A DNA stretch of 64,000 nt from Xanthobacter tagetidis (lineage in GTDB: Bacteria > Pseudomonadota > Alphaproteobacteria > Rhizobiales > Xanthobacteraceae), in assembly GCF_003667445.1 (NCBI RefSeq), contig NZ_RCTF01000005.1, positions 62,001-126,000 of the forward strand, read 5' to 3'. The translations under genes and the position numbers were made by a program. The notes below the pieces were generated by a model that was given only the letters and a program-made list of their open reading frames with translations, did not search any database and was not told where the DNA came from. Of this stretch, positions 7,903 through 17,415 are shown piece by piece. Each line of letters starts with the position of its first letter. Position 1 is the first letter of the stretch.

Positions 7903-9396
7903 TCACCCGAACGCGGCGTAGCCCAGGACCTTGGCGTCCGTGACCTTGCGGCCGACGCGGCGAAACACGCCGATGCCCTCGCGCGAGCCGCCGTCATTGG
8001 TGTTGCCCTCGATGGTGGAGAGCAGGCCGTTGACGTTGGCGGCGACGATGCCCGCATGGCCGGTGCCGCCGTCGAGGCCGAGGAAGAACACCATGCCTGC
8101 CGTCACCAGCGAGGGGTCGCGCGCCGCCTCCTGCGCGGTGACGACGCGCACGCCGGAAGCGATCTTGCCGGTCTGCTGCCAGGACGTGCGCACATGGCCG
8201 GTGGCGGGCACGCGGTTCGGCACGCCGAGCGCCCCGGCTGCGCCGGCGAAGCACCAGTGGACGAAGGCCATGCACCAGGGATTGCCGCCCTTCAGGCCGA
8301 CGCTGCTCAGATAGGCCTCCACCTGCGGCCCGCGATTGCTGCCGGGGGGCACTTCGCGCACGTCGATCTCGCCCTCGGCGATCTCGATCACCGCCGAGGC
8401 GAGGTCGGCCTCGCGCTTGCCCACCCGGAAACTGGGTTTCACCCATTCGCTGTCGATGGACAGCGGGCCGAACAGCGCGCCCCACGTCTTCGGGCCGACG
8501 ATGCCGTCGATCTCCAGCGGCACGCCCTCCAGATCCGCCGCGCGGGACTGGAACAGCTGGACGGCGAAGTGGGTCGGGGTGTCGAAGGCGCCGCTGGGTG
8601 CGCCGGGCGAGGCCCCCATCTGCGCCAGGCGCTCCTGCACCTTGCGGATGGCGGCCTTCTCCCGGCTGCCGGGCAGCAGATATTTGCCGGGAAAGCGGGG
8701 CGGGTCGCCGGGGACATCCACGGCGCTGCCGTCGTCGGCGACGTGCGGCGTCGGACGGGCGACCTCGTCGGGCGCGTCGGGCTGCGTGAAGCCGAGGCGC
8801 GCGGCGACTTCGGGCGCATCCTCCACCAGCGCGCTCAACAGGGTCATCGCGCCGCACTGCTGGCTCACCGCATCGGGCGAGAACACCCCGTCGGCGATGA
8901 ACTTGCCGCGCGTATAGGCATTGGAGAAGCTCCACAGATAGGGGCTCTTCACGTGCGGGTAGCGGCGCCGGTAGCCGAAGCCGTTATAGCGCTCCAGCGC
9001 GAAGGCGATCCCGGGCACGGTCCAGTCGGTCCATTGGTCCAGCCGGTCGAAGGCAAGCGCGTCCGCTGCGCTCTCCTCCCAGCTGTAGGCGTCGCCCTGC
9101 GCCGGCGCCGCCTTGGGCAGGCCGGCCGGAACCCGCACCGTGCGGGCGGTCAGCAGGTCGCCATTGTGCAGGTGGCTGCGGAACGAGCCCGACGCCTCCA
9201 GATTGTGGATCAGCGCCACCACGAACCAGGGCACGCCGGCGGCCGCCTCCACCGCGGCGTAGCGCGCCCGGTTGGCCGGCAGGAGGATGCGGGCGGCGAG
9301 GCGCCCCACTTCCTCGCGCCGGCTCGGACTGACCACGAGACCGGCGAACAGCGCCGCATATTCCTCCTGAAGCCGGGAATCGAACGCGACCGCCAT
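7903..9396 (-). CDS. Peptidoglycan hydrolase with muramidase-like, PG-binding and CHAP domains
   Basis: A 497-residue multidomain wall hydrolase. Residues about 1-185 resemble a lysozyme-like domain seen in bacterial and phage lysins (VVALIHNLEASGSF with Glu67 as candidate acid; NGFGYR; SPYLWSFSNAYTRGKFIADG). Residues about 246-305 look like a PG_binding_1 repeat (KVQERLAQMG ... IDGIVGPKTWGALF). Residues about 355-495 form a CHAP/NlpC-like amidase or endopeptidase domain with Cys375 (NPWCMAFVHWC) and His447 (GTGHAGIV). No signal peptide is evident at the ATG at 9396, so export by a non-Sec route, lysis-dependent release or an unrecognised start should be considered. Flanking genes are not phage genes. 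Confidence 0.85.
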   Translation of the reverse strand: MAVAFDSRLQEEYAALFAGLVVSPSRREEVGRLAARILLPANRARYAAVEAAAGVPWFVVALIHNLEASGSFRSHLHNGDLLTARTVRVPAGLPKAAPAQGDAYSWEESAADALAFDRLDQWTDWTVPGIAFALERYNGFGYRRRYPHVKSPYLWSFSNAYTRGKFIADGVFSPDAVSQQCGAMTLLSALVEDAPEVAARLGFTQPDAPDEVARPTPHVADDGSAVDVPGDPPRFPGKYLLPGSREKAAIRKVQERLAQMGASPGAPSGAFDTPTHFAVQLFQSRAADLEGVPLEIDGIVGPKTWGALFGPLSIDSEWVKPSFRVGKREADLASAVIEIAEGEIDVREVPPGSNRGPQVEAYLSSVGLKGGNPWCMAFVHWCFAGAAGALGVPNRVPATGHVRTSWQQTGKIASGVRVVTAQEAARDPSLVTAGMVFFLGLDGGTGHAGIVAANVNGLLSTIEGNTNDGGSREGIGVFRRVGRKVTDAKVLGYAAFG

Positions 9397-9459
9397 GGCG
9401 CTGCCCTCGGATGCGAATTTCCGAAGGCAAGCGTTTCCACGGATCGGAAGCCAATGCAA

Positions 9460-9496
9460 CCTATAAGTGATTTTTAGATATAATGCACCTTATAGG
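9460..9496. promoter_or_regulatory. AT-rich repeat/operator-like element upstream of the CHAP hydrolase gene
   Basis: In a GC-rich setting this short AT-rich tract carries the inverted repeat CCTATAAG ... CTTATAGG. Read on the minus strand, it also has two near-direct copies of TATAAGGTGCATT / TATAGGTTGCATT. It lies 64-100 bp before the hydrolase start and right after the dnaJ stop. It could be a promoter with a repeated regulator site; the factor is unknown. Confidence 0.45.
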
Positions 9497-9500
9497 AGCA

Positions 9501-10478
9501 TCACCCCTCGTCGCCCTTCAGCTTGCGCATGAGGGCTTCCAGCTCGGCGTCCTTCTCCTTGGGCAGGACCACGTTGACGCGCACCAGCATGTCGCCGTGG
9601 CCACCCGTGGCGTTGGGCAGGCCCTTGCCGCGCAGGCGGAACAGGCGCCCGCCCGAGGTCCAGGCCGGCACCGAGAGGTCGACCGCGCCGGCGAGCATGG
9701 GCACGCGCACCTTGGCGCCGAGCACCGCGTCGGGCAGCGGCACGTCCACCAGCTGGCGCAGATCGTCGCCGTCGCGCTCGAAGGTCGGATGCGGCGCATA
9801 GGCGATGGTCACGTAGGCGTCGCCCGGCGGGCCGCCCATGGGGCTCGGCTCGCCCTGCCCCTTCAGGCGCATGCGATGGCCCTCGCGGGTGCCGGGGGCG
9901 ATCTTGATGTCGATCTGCTTGCCGTTCGGCAGGCCGACGCGCTTGGACGCGCCCTCGGTCGCCTCCTCGAAGCTGACGGGCAGCGAAATTTCCATGTCCG
10001 CCCCCGGCTGGGGCGCGAAGCCCCCGCCCGCGGAACGGCGCTGGCGGCCGAAGCCGAAGATGTCGCCGATATCCTCGAAGCCGCCGCCCGCCTGGCCGCC
10101 CGGACTCGCGCCGCGCCGGCCCGCGCGGCGCATGCCCTCGGGACCGAAGGAGAAGCTCTCGAAGATGGTGTCGCCGTCGAAACCGGAGAAGCCGCCGGGA
10201 CCGCCCCCCGGCCCGCCACGCCCGCCGCCGAAGCCGGCGAACTCGGGTGCGCGGGGCTTGCCCTCGGCGTCGATCTCGCCGCGGTCGTACTGGCCGCGTT
10301 TCTCCTTGTCCTCCAGGATCTCGTGGGCCGTGTTCAGTTCGGCGAACTTGTCCTGGGCCTTCGGGTCGTCCTTGTTCGCGTCCGGATGCAGCTTCTTGGC
10401 AAGCCGCCTGTAGGCACGCTTGATCTCGGCCTCGTCGGCGCTCTTCGACACGCCGAGGACGTCGTAGGGATCACGCAT
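9501..10478 (-). CDS. Class B J-domain co-chaperone (DnaJ C-terminal family, CbpA-like)
   Basis: A 325-residue Hsp40. The N-terminal J domain has the HPD tripeptide (LHPDANKDD) that stimulates DnaK ATPase. A Gly-rich linker follows (GGGRGGPGGGPGGFSGFDGD), then the two beta-barrel substrate-binding domains (GKQIDIKIAPGTREGHRMRLKGQG, GGRLFRLRGKGLPN). There is no zinc-finger region, so it is a class B protein and not the housekeeping DnaJ. The ATG at 10478 directly precedes RDPYDVLGV. It probably helps DnaK in stress or polypeptide remodelling. It lies downstream of a lipoprotein gene on the same strand with an 84-bp gap. Confidence 0.93.
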   Translation of the reverse strand: MRDPYDVLGVSKSADEAEIKRAYRRLAKKLHPDANKDDPKAQDKFAELNTAHEILEDKEKRGQYDRGEIDAEGKPRAPEFAGFGGGRGGPGGGPGGFSGFDGDTIFESFSFGPEGMRRAGRRGASPGGQAGGGFEDIGDIFGFGRQRRSAGGGFAPQPGADMEISLPVSFEEATEGASKRVGLPNGKQIDIKIAPGTREGHRMRLKGQGEPSPMGGPPGDAYVTIAYAPHPTFERDGDDLRQLVDVPLPDAVLGAKVRVPMLAGAVDLSVPAWTSGGRLFRLRGKGLPNATGGHGDMLVRVNVVLPKEKDAELEALMRKLKGDEG

Positions 10479-10562
10479 GAAGTCTCACCTCGCCGGCCGG
10501 CACTCAAGCGGCCAGCCGCAACAAACATGTGGGAGGCGGGGCTTGAAATGCAACGGCGAAGG

Positions 10563-11042
10563 TCAGGCGCGCCCCAGAATTCGCACCTGGTTCAGCACGA
10601 AGCCGGAGCGCGCGCGGCAGGCCTCGCCCTGGACCCAGCGGTCGCCCATCTTCGCATCCACCACCGAGATCATGAAGTCGCGGCAGCCGGCGCGCTCGGG
10701 ACCGATGGGGGTGGCGGTGCCGCTGGCGCCGCTCGTCTTGTTCTCCCAGGGGATCGAGGGGTCCTTGTCGCGCGAGGTCAGCGCCTGGTCGAGCGCCGCC
10801 TTGGCCTCCACCCAGTCGGGTTCGGCGATGCCCTTGGGCGCCGCGCCCTGGGGCAACGGCGCGGAGACCGGCGTCACATGCGGGCGCACCGAGCCGGTGA
10901 TGAGCTGGTCGTCCGGCGTGCCGAGCGTGGAGCAGCCCGTCGCCGCCAGGGCGAGGCACAACAGCGCGGCGCCGAGAATGCCGCGTCCGCGACGCTGCGC
11001 GAGGGCTTCGCGCGCGGCCGGCGCGCTTCTATGATGGGGCAC
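10563..11042 (-). CDS. Small lipoprotein, surface-antigen-like (RT0821/Lpp0805 type)
   Basis: A predicted outer-membrane or periplasmic lipoprotein of about 159 residues. After a basic N-terminus comes a hydrophobic segment ending in a lipobox (LALAATGC). The mature part ends with a domain like the RT0821/Lpp0805 surface-protein family ([30 protein letters not shown]). I chose the GTG at 11042 because the signal peptide fits it and any longer start would run into the divergent pdxH coding region. No ATG is available nearby and the ribosome-binding site is weak. The function is unknown. Confidence 0.75.
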   Translation of the reverse strand: MPHHRSAPAAREALAQRRGRGILGAALLCLALAATGCSTLGTPDDQLITGSVRPHVTPVSAPLPQGAAPKGIAEPDWVEAKAALDQALTSRDKDPSIPWENKTSGASGTATPIGPERAGCRDFMISVVDAKMGDRWVQGEACRARSGFVLNQVRILGRA

Positions 11043-11097
11043 CTGCCGGCTCTTGACGAGGCCGGTTACGGCAAAGGACGGCACGAGGGGCTCCCAC

Positions 11098-11739
11098 ATG
11101 ACGACAAGCGAGACCATGGAAGCCCACAACCCCTTAACATCCGGTGATTTTACCGAGGCGTCGGAGCCTTTTCGGCTGTTTTCCGCCTGGCTGGAGGACG
11201 CCACAAAGTCCGAGCCGAACGACCCCAACGCCATGACGCTCGCCACCGTGGACGACACCGGCCTGCCGGACGCGCGCATGGTGCTGCTGAAGGGGCTGGA
11301 CGATCGCGGCTTCGTCTTCTTCACCAACACCGAAAGCGCCAAGGGCCGCGAGCTGGCGGCGGTGCCGAAGGCGGCGCTGGTGTTCCACTGGAAGTCGCTG
11401 CGGCGGCAGGTGCGGGTGCGGGGCGCGGTGGAGCAGGTGAGCGAACAGGAGGCGGACGCCTATTTCGCCACCCGCCCGCGCCTGTCGCAGATCGGCGCCT
11501 GGGCGAGCCAGCAGTCGCGTCCGCTGGAGGGGCGATTCGCGCTGGAGGCGGCGGTGGCCGCCACCACGGCGCGCTACGGCCTCGGCACGGTGCCGCGCCC
11601 GCCGCACTGGACCGGCTTCCGCATCGTGCCGGTGGCGATCGAGTTCTGGCACGACCGCCCGTTCCGCCTGCACGACCGCGTGGTGTTCCGGCGCGGCAGC
11701 GAGGACGAAAGCTGGGTGCGCACGCGGCTTTATCCCTGA
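11098..11739 (+). CDS. pdxH: Pyridoxamine 5'-phosphate oxidase
   Basis: FMN-dependent oxidase that converts pyridoxine 5'-phosphate or pyridoxamine 5'-phosphate to pyridoxal 5'-phosphate, the last step of the vitamin B6 pathway. The 213-residue length is usual. Family motifs are present: [48 protein letters not shown] and the C-terminal [13 protein letters not shown] ... WVRTRLYP ending. The ATG at 11098 has GAGGGG eight bases upstream; an in-frame ATG at 11053 has none. It is divergent from the lipoprotein gene and convergent with zapA. Confidence 0.96.
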   Translation: MTTSETMEAHNPLTSGDFTEASEPFRLFSAWLEDATKSEPNDPNAMTLATVDDTGLPDARMVLLKGLDDRGFVFFTNTESAKGRELAAVPKAALVFHWKSLRRQVRVRGAVEQVSEQEADAYFATRPRLSQIGAWASQQSRPLEGRFALEAAVAATTARYGLGTVPRPPHWTGFRIVPVAIEFWHDRPFRLHDRVVFRRGSEDESWVRTRLYP

Positions 11740-11758
11740 GAGGCGAGATTCCTGAGCT

Positions 11759-11774
11759 GCGGCCCTTCGGCCGC
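11759..11774. terminator. Short hairpin between convergent pdxH and zapA
   Basis: GCGGCC-CTTC-GGCCGC is a 6-bp stem that can also fold with a stable C(UUCG)G tetraloop. It sits in the 48-bp gap between two convergent genes. No T-tract is present on either strand, so termination is only inferred from position. Confidence 0.35.
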
Positions 11775-11787
11775 GCCTGCGCCCGCC

Positions 11788-12171
11788 TCAGCCCATGCCC
11801 ACATTGCCCTTCTCGCGCGGGGCAAGCTCGGCGGTGAGTCGCTCGATGCGCTCCGCCACCTCGTCGATGGTGCGCGCCACCTCCTCCTCGCTCGCCTCGA
11901 TGCGGGCGATGGCGGAGGCGCGGGCGTCGCGCTGGCTCTCGATATCGCTCTCCAGCGCCCGGATGCGCGCGCGGGCCTCGGCCAGTTCGTCGGCGATGGT
12001 CACGGCGGCCATCACGACCAGGCGCTGGTCGCCGATCTCGCCGAACGCGCCGCGCAGGTCGAGGATGCGGGTGTCGATGTCGCGCGCGAGCCGCATGAGG
12101 TGCTCCTCCTGCCCCGCGTCGCAGGCCATCCGGTAATGGCGCCCGGCGATGGTGACGGAGACGTGCGGCAT
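11788..12171 (-). CDS. zapA: Cell division protein ZapA
   Basis: A 127-residue FtsZ-associated protein that promotes bundling of FtsZ filaments. It has the ZapA head domain (VTIAGRHYRMACDAGQEEHLMRLARDIDTRI ... GDQRLVVMAAVTIADEL), then a long coiled coil (about residues 62-118, heptad Ala/Ile/Leu with many Glu/Arg). It starts at the ATG at 12171, four bases after the stop of the DUF4164 gene, so the two are one transcription unit. In many alphaproteobacteria 6S RNA and the 5-formyltetrahydrofolate cyclo-ligase gene follow; here pdxH lies convergent and there is no room for either. Confidence 0.92.
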   Translation of the reverse strand: MPHVSVTIAGRHYRMACDAGQEEHLMRLARDIDTRILDLRGAFGEIGDQRLVVMAAVTIADELAEARARIRALESDIESQRDARASAIARIEASEEEVARTIDEVAERIERLTAELAPREKGNVGMG

Positions 12172-12175
12172 GTCG

Positions 12176-12481
12176 CTATCCGCCGTGGGTCGCGAGCACG
12201 TCGCGAATGGTGCCCATGGCGACGTCCAGGCGGCGCATCACCTCGCGGCTCACCTGCCCCACCTCCTCCACCTGACTCTGCGACAGATCGAGTTCGGCGG
12301 CGAGCCGCGCCCGGTCGTTGCCCAAGGCGTGGAGCTGGGCGAGCAGGGCCTCCTGGTGCCGGTCCATGTCGCGCCGGCGCTCCAGCGCATCGGCGAGCGC
12401 GTCGAGGGCCGCATTGAGGCGCTTGGTGGCGGCCTCGATCGGCGTATCCTGGAGCGGCGGGCGGTGCTTCAGCGCATACAT
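12176..12481 (-). CDS. DUF4164 coiled-coil protein upstream of zapA
   Basis: A 101-residue protein, almost entirely predicted alpha-helical coiled coil (AATKRLNAALDALADALERRRD ... RARLAAELDLSQSQVEEV). It matches the small DUF4164 proteins found next to zapA in Rhizobiales. A role with ZapA in division is suggested only by this stable pairing. It begins at the ATG at 12481 and overlaps nothing. Its promoter must lie in the 524-bp gap shared with tkt; a TTGACA on the minus strand starts at 12536. Confidence 0.8.
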   Translation of the reverse strand: MYALKHRPPLQDTPIEAATKRLNAALDALADALERRRDMDRHQEALLAQLHALGNDRARLAAELDLSQSQVEEVGQVSREVMRRLDVAMGTIRDVLATHGG

Positions 12482-13005
12482 AATGTGAAGTCTAGCCGAG
12501 TCGTTGCGTTTCGAGCCACTGCCACGGGATTGTCAACGCAAAAACTTAAGGGAACCGCCGCCGACCGGAAGCGGTACCGCCTCCGGGCCGACGGCAGCTG
12601 CGACGGAAATTGACACGCCGGGCGTGCAGCGCGCGTCACACCACCCGCGATGCGTGCAATCCAGGGGTAGCGGGGGCCGCCCACAACACGCATGGGAGGC
12701 GCGCCGGGCCGGCCGCGACGAAGCGGCGCGGCCGGCGCCCGCCTCCCCGCCTTGACGGCGCGGCATCCTGTGGGTTTGACACCCGGCGGAGCGCTGATAT
12801 CTAGAGCACGCGCCGATCGGCCTGCGTTTAGGGCAGACCGGGAAGCCCGTTCTCGTTCCGAGAGTGAGAAGGCGCTTGTCCCTGCAAATTCATGGGATTT
12901 GCAAGGGGAGCGCCGGAGATCGCTATCAAGGCCTGGGCCGGCCGGTCCGTCCCGGCGCTCCGCGTTATCAGGCGCGCCCGTCCGGGCGCGGGAGACAAGA
13001 AGAAC
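12482..13005. other. 524-bp divergent intergenic region upstream of DUF4164-zapA and tkt
   Basis: No supported gene; short frames here have no domain content. It must carry promoters in both directions. TTGACA occurs on the plus strand at about 12613 and 12776 and on the minus strand at 12536. The long leader before tkt (over 200 bases from the 12776 promoter candidate) could hold regulatory RNA, but I recognise no known riboswitch. Confidence 0.5.
12776..12803 (+). promoter_or_regulatory. Candidate sigma-70 promoter for tkt
   Basis: TTGACA (12776-12781), a 16-bp spacer, then TATCTA (12798-12803). The -35 is a consensus match and the -10 is weak. It lies about 200 bp before the tkt start codon. 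Confidence 0.4.
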
Positions 13006-14994
13006 ATGTCGAGCCGCCACAGCCATGACCGCATGGCCAACGCCATCCGGTTCCTGTCCATGGACGCGGTGGAGGCTGCCAATAGCGGTCACCCCGGACT
13101 GCCCATGGGCGCGGCGGACATCGCCACGGTGCTGTTCACCAAGGTGCTGAAGATCGATCCGTCCGCGCCCCACTGGCCGGACCGCGACCGCTTCGTGCTC
13201 TCCGCCGGCCACGGCTCCATGCTGCTCTATTCCGTGCTGCACCTCATGGGCTTTCCCAAGGTCACCATGGACGAGATCAAGCGCTTCCGGCAGCTTGGCT
13301 CGATCACGCCGGGCCACCCCGAGAATTTCGTCACCGAGGGCATCGAGACCACCACCGGCCCGCTCGGCCAGGGCATCGCCACCGCGGTCGGCATGGCCAT
13401 GGCGGAGAAGGCGCTCCAGGCGCGATACGGGGCCGATCTGGTGGATCACCGCACCTACGTGCTGTGCTCCGACGGCGACCTCATGGAGGGCGTCAGCCAG
13501 GAGGCGGCGGACCTCGCCGGCCACCTGAAGCTCTCCAAGCTCGTCGTCCTGTGGGACGACAACCTGATTTCCATCGACGGCGCCACCTCGCTGTCCGGCT
13601 CCACCGACCAGCTGGCCCGCTTCGCCGCCTCCGGCTGGGCCACCACCCGCGTGGACGGGCACGACCCCGCCGCCATCCTCGCCGCCATCGAGGCGGCGAA
13701 GGGAGCCGGCAAGCCGAGCCTCATCGCCTGCCGCACCACCATCGGCTTCGGCGCGCCCAAGAAGGCGGGCTCGGAGAAGGCCCACGGCTCCCCGCTCGGC
13801 GCCGAGGAGATCGCCGCCACCCGCGCCGCGCTCGGCTGGGAAGCCGCGCCGTTCGATATCCCCTCCGACGTGCTGGAAGGCTGGCGCGCAGCGGGCGCTG
13901 CCGGCCAGGCGCACCGCACGGCATGGGAAGCGCGCCTCGCCGCCCTCCCTGCGGACCGGCGCGCCGAGTTCGAGCGCACCCAGGCAGGCCGCCTGCCGGA
14001 AGCGCTCGACGGTGCCATCGTCGCCTTCAAGGCCAAGGCGGCGGCGGACAAGGCCGCGGTCGCCACCCGCAAGTCCTCCGAGATGGTGCTCGACGCCATC
14101 ACCCCCGTGGTGCCGGAGATGCTGGGCGGCTCGGCCGACCTCACCGGCTCCAACAACACCAAGGCGAAGGGTGCCAAGGCGATCACGCCGGACGATTTCT
14201 CCGGCTCGTTCGTCCACTGGGGCGTGCGCGAGCACGGCATGTCGGCGGCCATGAACGGCATCGCGCTCCACAAGGGGCTGATCCCGTTCTCCGGCGGGTT
14301 CCTCGTCTTCTCCGACTATTGCCGCCCGGCGATCCGCCTCGCCGCCCTCATGGGCGAGCGGGTGATCCATGTGCTGACCCACGATTCCATCGGCCTCGGC
14401 GAGGACGGCCCCACCCACCAGCCGGTGGAGCACCTCGCCGCGCTGCGCGCGATCCCGAACCTCTTGGTGATGCGCCCCGCCGACACGGTGGAGACGGCGG
14501 AGTGCTGGCAGATCGCGCTTGAGACCACCGACCGGCCGTCCGCCCTCATCCTGTCGCGCCAGAACCTGCCCGTGCTCGCGCCCGGCGGGGCGGAGAACCT
14601 GTCGAAGGGCGGCGCCTACGAGATCCTGCCGGCGAACGGCAAGGCGCAGGTCTCCCTGTTCGCCACCGGCTCCGAGGTGTCCCTCGCCGCCGAGGCCAAG
14701 AAGATGCTGGAGGCGCAGGGGGTGCCCACCCGCGTCGTCTCCGTTCCCTCTTTCGAGCTGTTCCTCGAACGCCCGGCCGCAGAGCGCGCCGCGGTGATCG
14801 GGGATGCCCCGGCGAAGGTGGCCGTAGAAGCCGCCGTCCGCATGGGGTGGGCCGACCTGCTCGGCTCGGATTTCGCCTTCGTGGGAATGACCTCGTTCGG
14901 CGCCAGCGCGCCGGGAAAGGACCTTTTCAAGCATTTCGGCATTACGCCGGAGGCGGTCGTCGCCAAGGCGCTCGACCGGCTGAAGCAGAACTGA
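13006..14994 (+). CDS. tkt: Transketolase
   Basis: Thiamine-diphosphate enzyme of the pentose phosphate and Calvin cycles, transferring two-carbon units between ketoses and aldoses. The 662-residue length is normal. Visible motifs are [13 protein letters not shown], the ThDP-binding stretch [13 protein letters not shown] with nearby NLISIDG, and the pyrimidine domain ([13 protein letters not shown]) with [15 protein letters not shown]. The ATG at 13006 follows GGGAG at about 10-bp spacing; an upstream in-frame ATG at 12892 would add 38 unlike residues. It is the first gene of a same-strand run tkt-gap-pgk-fba. Confidence 0.97.
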   Translation: MSSRHSHDRMANAIRFLSMDAVEAANSGHPGLPMGAADIATVLFTKVLKIDPSAPHWPDRDRFVLSAGHGSMLLYSVLHLMGFPKVTMDEIKRFRQLGSITPGHPENFVTEGIETTTGPLGQGIATAVGMAMAEKALQARYGADLVDHRTYVLCSDGDLMEGVSQEAADLAGHLKLSKLVVLWDDNLISIDGATSLSGSTDQLARFAASGWATTRVDGHDPAAILAAIEAAKGAGKPSLIACRTTIGFGAPKKAGSEKAHGSPLGAEEIAATRAALGWEAAPFDIPSDVLEGWRAAGAAGQAHRTAWEARLAALPADRRAEFERTQAGRLPEALDGAIVAFKAKAAADKAAVATRKSSEMVLDAITPVVPEMLGGSADLTGSNNTKAKGAKAITPDDFSGSFVHWGVREHGMSAAMNGIALHKGLIPFSGGFLVFSDYCRPAIRLAALMGERVIHVLTHDSIGLGEDGPTHQPVEHLAALRAIPNLLVMRPADTVETAECWQIALETTDRPSALILSRQNLPVLAPGGAENLSKGGAYEILPANGKAQVSLFATGSEVSLAAEAKKMLEAQGVPTRVVSVPSFELFLERPAAERAAVIGDAPAKVAVEAAVRMGWADLLGSDFAFVGMTSFGASAPGKDLFKHFGITPEAVVAKALDRLKQN

Positions 14995-15066
14995 GATCGG
15001 CGCGCGGCGGAGCGCGACGGGCGCGCGGAGGCGGAGGGGCCGCCTGCCGCGCAGGGCACACAGGAA

Positions 15067-15086
15067 GGCCGGGCTTCAAGCCGGCC
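15067..15086 (+). other. Hairpin just upstream of the gap ribosome-binding site
   Basis: GGCCGG and CCGGCC pair around an 8-base loop, ending three bases before the GGAGGA of gap, in the 106-bp tkt-gap spacer. It may mark an RNA-processing site or tune translation; this is inference. Confidence 0.3.
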
Positions 15087-15100
15087 ATGGAGGAATGGAC

Positions 15101-16108
15101 ATGAGCGTCAAGGTGGCCATCAACGGTTTCGGTCGCATCGGTCGCAACGTGCTGCGCGCGATCGTGGAATCGGGCCGCACCGACATCGAGGTGGTGGCGA
15201 TCAACGACCTCGCCCCCGTGGAGACCAACGCCCACCTGCTGCGCTTCGACAGCGTGCACGGCCGCTTCCCGGCCGAAGTAAAGGTGGACGGCGACACGAT
15301 CGACGTGGGCCGGGGCAAGATCAAGGTGACGGCGGTGCGCGACCCCGCGACCCTGCCGCACAAGGAACTGGGCGTCGACATCGCGCTCGAATGCACCGGC
15401 ATCTTCACCGCCAAGGACAAGGCGTCCGCCCATCTCACCGCCGGCGCCCGCCGCGTGCTGGTCTCAGCGCCTGCCGACGGCGCCGATCTGACGGTGGTCT
15501 ACGGCGTGAACCACGACAAGCTCACCGCCGAGCACTTCGTGGTCTCCAACGCCTCGTGCACCACCAACTGCCTCGCGCCGGTGGCCAAGGTGCTCAACGA
15601 TGCCATCGGCATCGACAAGGGCTTCATGACCACGGTGCACTCCTACACCAACGACCAGCCCTCGCTGGACCAGGTGCACAAGGACCTCTACCGCGCCCGC
15701 GCGGCCGCGCTCTCCATGATCCCGACCTCCACCGGCGCCGCCAAGGCGGTGGGCCTGGTGCTGCCGGAGCTGAAGGGCAAGCTGGACGGCGTCTCGATCC
15801 GCGTGCCCACCCCCAACGTCTCGGTGATCGACCTCAAGTTCGTCGCCAAGCGCGCCACCACGGTGGAAGAGGTGAACGCGGCCATCAAGGCGGCGGCGGA
15901 CGGCCCGCTGAAGGGCGTGCTTGCCTACACGCTGCAGCCCAACGTCTCCATCGACTTCAACCACGATCCCCACTCCTCCACCTTCCACATGGACCAGACC
16001 AAGGTCATGGACGGCACGCTGGTGCGGGTGATGAGCTGGTACGACAACGAGTGGGGCTTCTCGAACCGCATGGCCGACACGGCCGTGGCGCTCGGCAAGC
16101 TCGGCTGA
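15101..16108 (+). CDS. gap: Glyceraldehyde-3-phosphate dehydrogenase, type I
   Basis: NAD(P)-dependent phosphorylating GAPDH of 335 residues, linking glyceraldehyde-3-phosphate and 1,3-bisphosphoglycerate. It shows the nucleotide-binding start [12 protein letters not shown], the active-site [12 protein letters not shown] with catalytic Cys, HSYTNDQ, and the C-terminal [12 protein letters not shown]. Two ATGs lie close together. GGAGGA (15089-15094) abuts the first at 15095 with no spacer, whereas the second at 15101 has a 6-base spacer, so 15101 is the better start. It is followed 23 bp later by pgk. Confidence 0.97.
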   Translation: MSVKVAINGFGRIGRNVLRAIVESGRTDIEVVAINDLAPVETNAHLLRFDSVHGRFPAEVKVDGDTIDVGRGKIKVTAVRDPATLPHKELGVDIALECTGIFTAKDKASAHLTAGARRVLVSAPADGADLTVVYGVNHDKLTAEHFVVSNASCTTNCLAPVAKVLNDAIGIDKGFMTTVHSYTNDQPSLDQVHKDLYRARAAALSMIPTSTGAAKAVGLVLPELKGKLDGVSIRVPTPNVSVIDLKFVAKRATTVEEVNAAIKAAADGPLKGVLAYTLQPNVSIDFNHDPHSSTFHMDQTKVMDGTLVRVMSWYDNEWGFSNRMADTAVALGKLG

Positions 16109-16131
16109 GCCGAGGGGGAGGAGGCTTCATC

Positions 16132-17322
16132 ATGATCGCCTACCGCACCCTCGACGACGCCGATCTCACCCGCAAAAGGGTGCTGGTCCGGGTCGACCTC
16201 AACGTTCCCATGGAGAGCGGGCGCGTCACCGACGGCACCCGCATCCGCGCCATCCTGCCGACCATCCGTGCCATCACGGAGAAGGGCGGCAAGGCGGTGC
16301 TGCTCTCCCATTTCGGCCGGCCCAAGGGCCGGGACGAGAGCCAGTCCCTGGCGCCGCTCGCGGATGCGCTCTCGGCCGAACTCGGCCGCACCGTCGCCTT
16401 CGCGTCCGACTGCATCGGCGCCGCGGCGCAGGATGCGGTGGAGCGCCTCGCCTGCGGCGAGGTGATCGTGCTGGAGAACACCCGCTTCCATGCGGGCGAG
16501 GAGAAGAACGCGCCGGACTTCGTCGAGGCCCTGGCAAGCCTCGGCGACGTCTATGTGAACGACTCGTTCTCCACCGCGCACCGCTCGCACGCCTCCACCG
16601 AGGGCCTCGCGCACAAGCTGCCGGCGTTCGCCGGCCGCTCTATGCAGAGCGAGCTCGACGCTCTCACCAAGGCGCTGGAGGCGCCCGAGCGGCCGGTGCT
16701 GGCCGTGGTGGGCGGCGCCAAGGTCTCCACCAAGCTGGAGCTGCTGGGCAATCTGGTGGCGAAGGTGGACATCCTCGTCATCGGCGGCGGCATGGCCAAC
16801 ACCTTCCTCGCCGCCCAGGGCAAGAAGGTGGGCAAGTCGCTGTGCGAGCACGACCTTCTCGGCACCGCCCGCGACATCCTGGAGAAGGCCAAGGCCGCGA
16901 ACTGCGAGATCGTGCTGCCGGTGGACGCGGTGGTGGCGAAGGAGTTCAAGGCCAACGCCCCGCACCGCGTGGTGAGCGTGGACGAGGTCGGCGACGACGA
17001 GATGATCCTCGACGCCGGCCCCAGGACCGCCGCGCTCGTGAGCGACAAGCTCAAGGTGGCGAAGACGGTGGTCTGGAACGGCCCGTTCGGCGCGTTCGAG
17101 TTGACCCCGTTCGATGCCACCACCGTGGCGGTGGCGCAGGAGGTGGCGCGCCGCACCAAGTCCGGGGCGCTGCTTTCCGTTGCGGGCGGCGGCGACACGG
17201 TGGCGGCGCTCAACCATGCCAAGGCAGCGGAGGACTTCTCCTACGTCTCCACGGCCGGCGGCGCCTTCCTGGAATGGCTGGAGGGCAAGGCGCTCCCCGG
17301 CGTCGAGGCGCTCAAGCGCTGA
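16132..17322 (+). CDS. pgk: Phosphoglycerate kinase
   Basis: A 396-residue enzyme converting 1,3-bisphosphoglycerate plus ADP to 3-phosphoglycerate plus ATP (reverse in carbon fixation). Hallmarks are [49 protein letters not shown] and the C-terminal [20 protein letters not shown] lies 8 bases before the ATG at 16132. It is in an operon-like run with gap; fba follows after 93 bp. Confidence 0.97.
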   Translation: MIAYRTLDDADLTRKRVLVRVDLNVPMESGRVTDGTRIRAILPTIRAITEKGGKAVLLSHFGRPKGRDESQSLAPLADALSAELGRTVAFASDCIGAAAQDAVERLACGEVIVLENTRFHAGEEKNAPDFVEALASLGDVYVNDSFSTAHRSHASTEGLAHKLPAFAGRSMQSELDALTKALEAPERPVLAVVGGAKVSTKLELLGNLVAKVDILVIGGGMANTFLAAQGKKVGKSLCEHDLLGTARDILEKAKAANCEIVLPVDAVVAKEFKANAPHRVVSVDEVGDDEMILDAGPRTAALVSDKLKVAKTVVWNGPFGAFELTPFDATTVAVAQEVARRTKSGALLSVAGGGDTVAALNHAKAAEDFSYVSTAGGAFLEWLEGKALPGVEALKR

Positions 17323-17415
17323 CAATCATGGCACTGCGGCGCCCCCGCCGCAGTGCCCTCCACTGATCCCAGAACATCCCGCCGCGAGGGGCGGCTAAGG
17401 CAGGACGGACCGATC

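Noticed and set aside
7119..8057. Upstream extension of the PPK2 frame giving an 812-residue protein
   Set aside because: It runs through the MaoC gene out of frame and contains no domain; the ATG at 7118 matches the family start.
7903..9396. Prophage remnant
   Set aside because: Only the lysin-like gene is present; neighbours are housekeeping genes and no integrase, holin or structural gene is seen.
11740..11787. 6S RNA next to zapA
   Set aside because: The gap is only 48 bp and the usual cyclo-ligase gene is absent.
12469..14934. 821-residue frame on the minus strand opposite tkt
   Set aside because: Antisense shadow of transketolase with low-complexity Gly/Arg/Glu composition.
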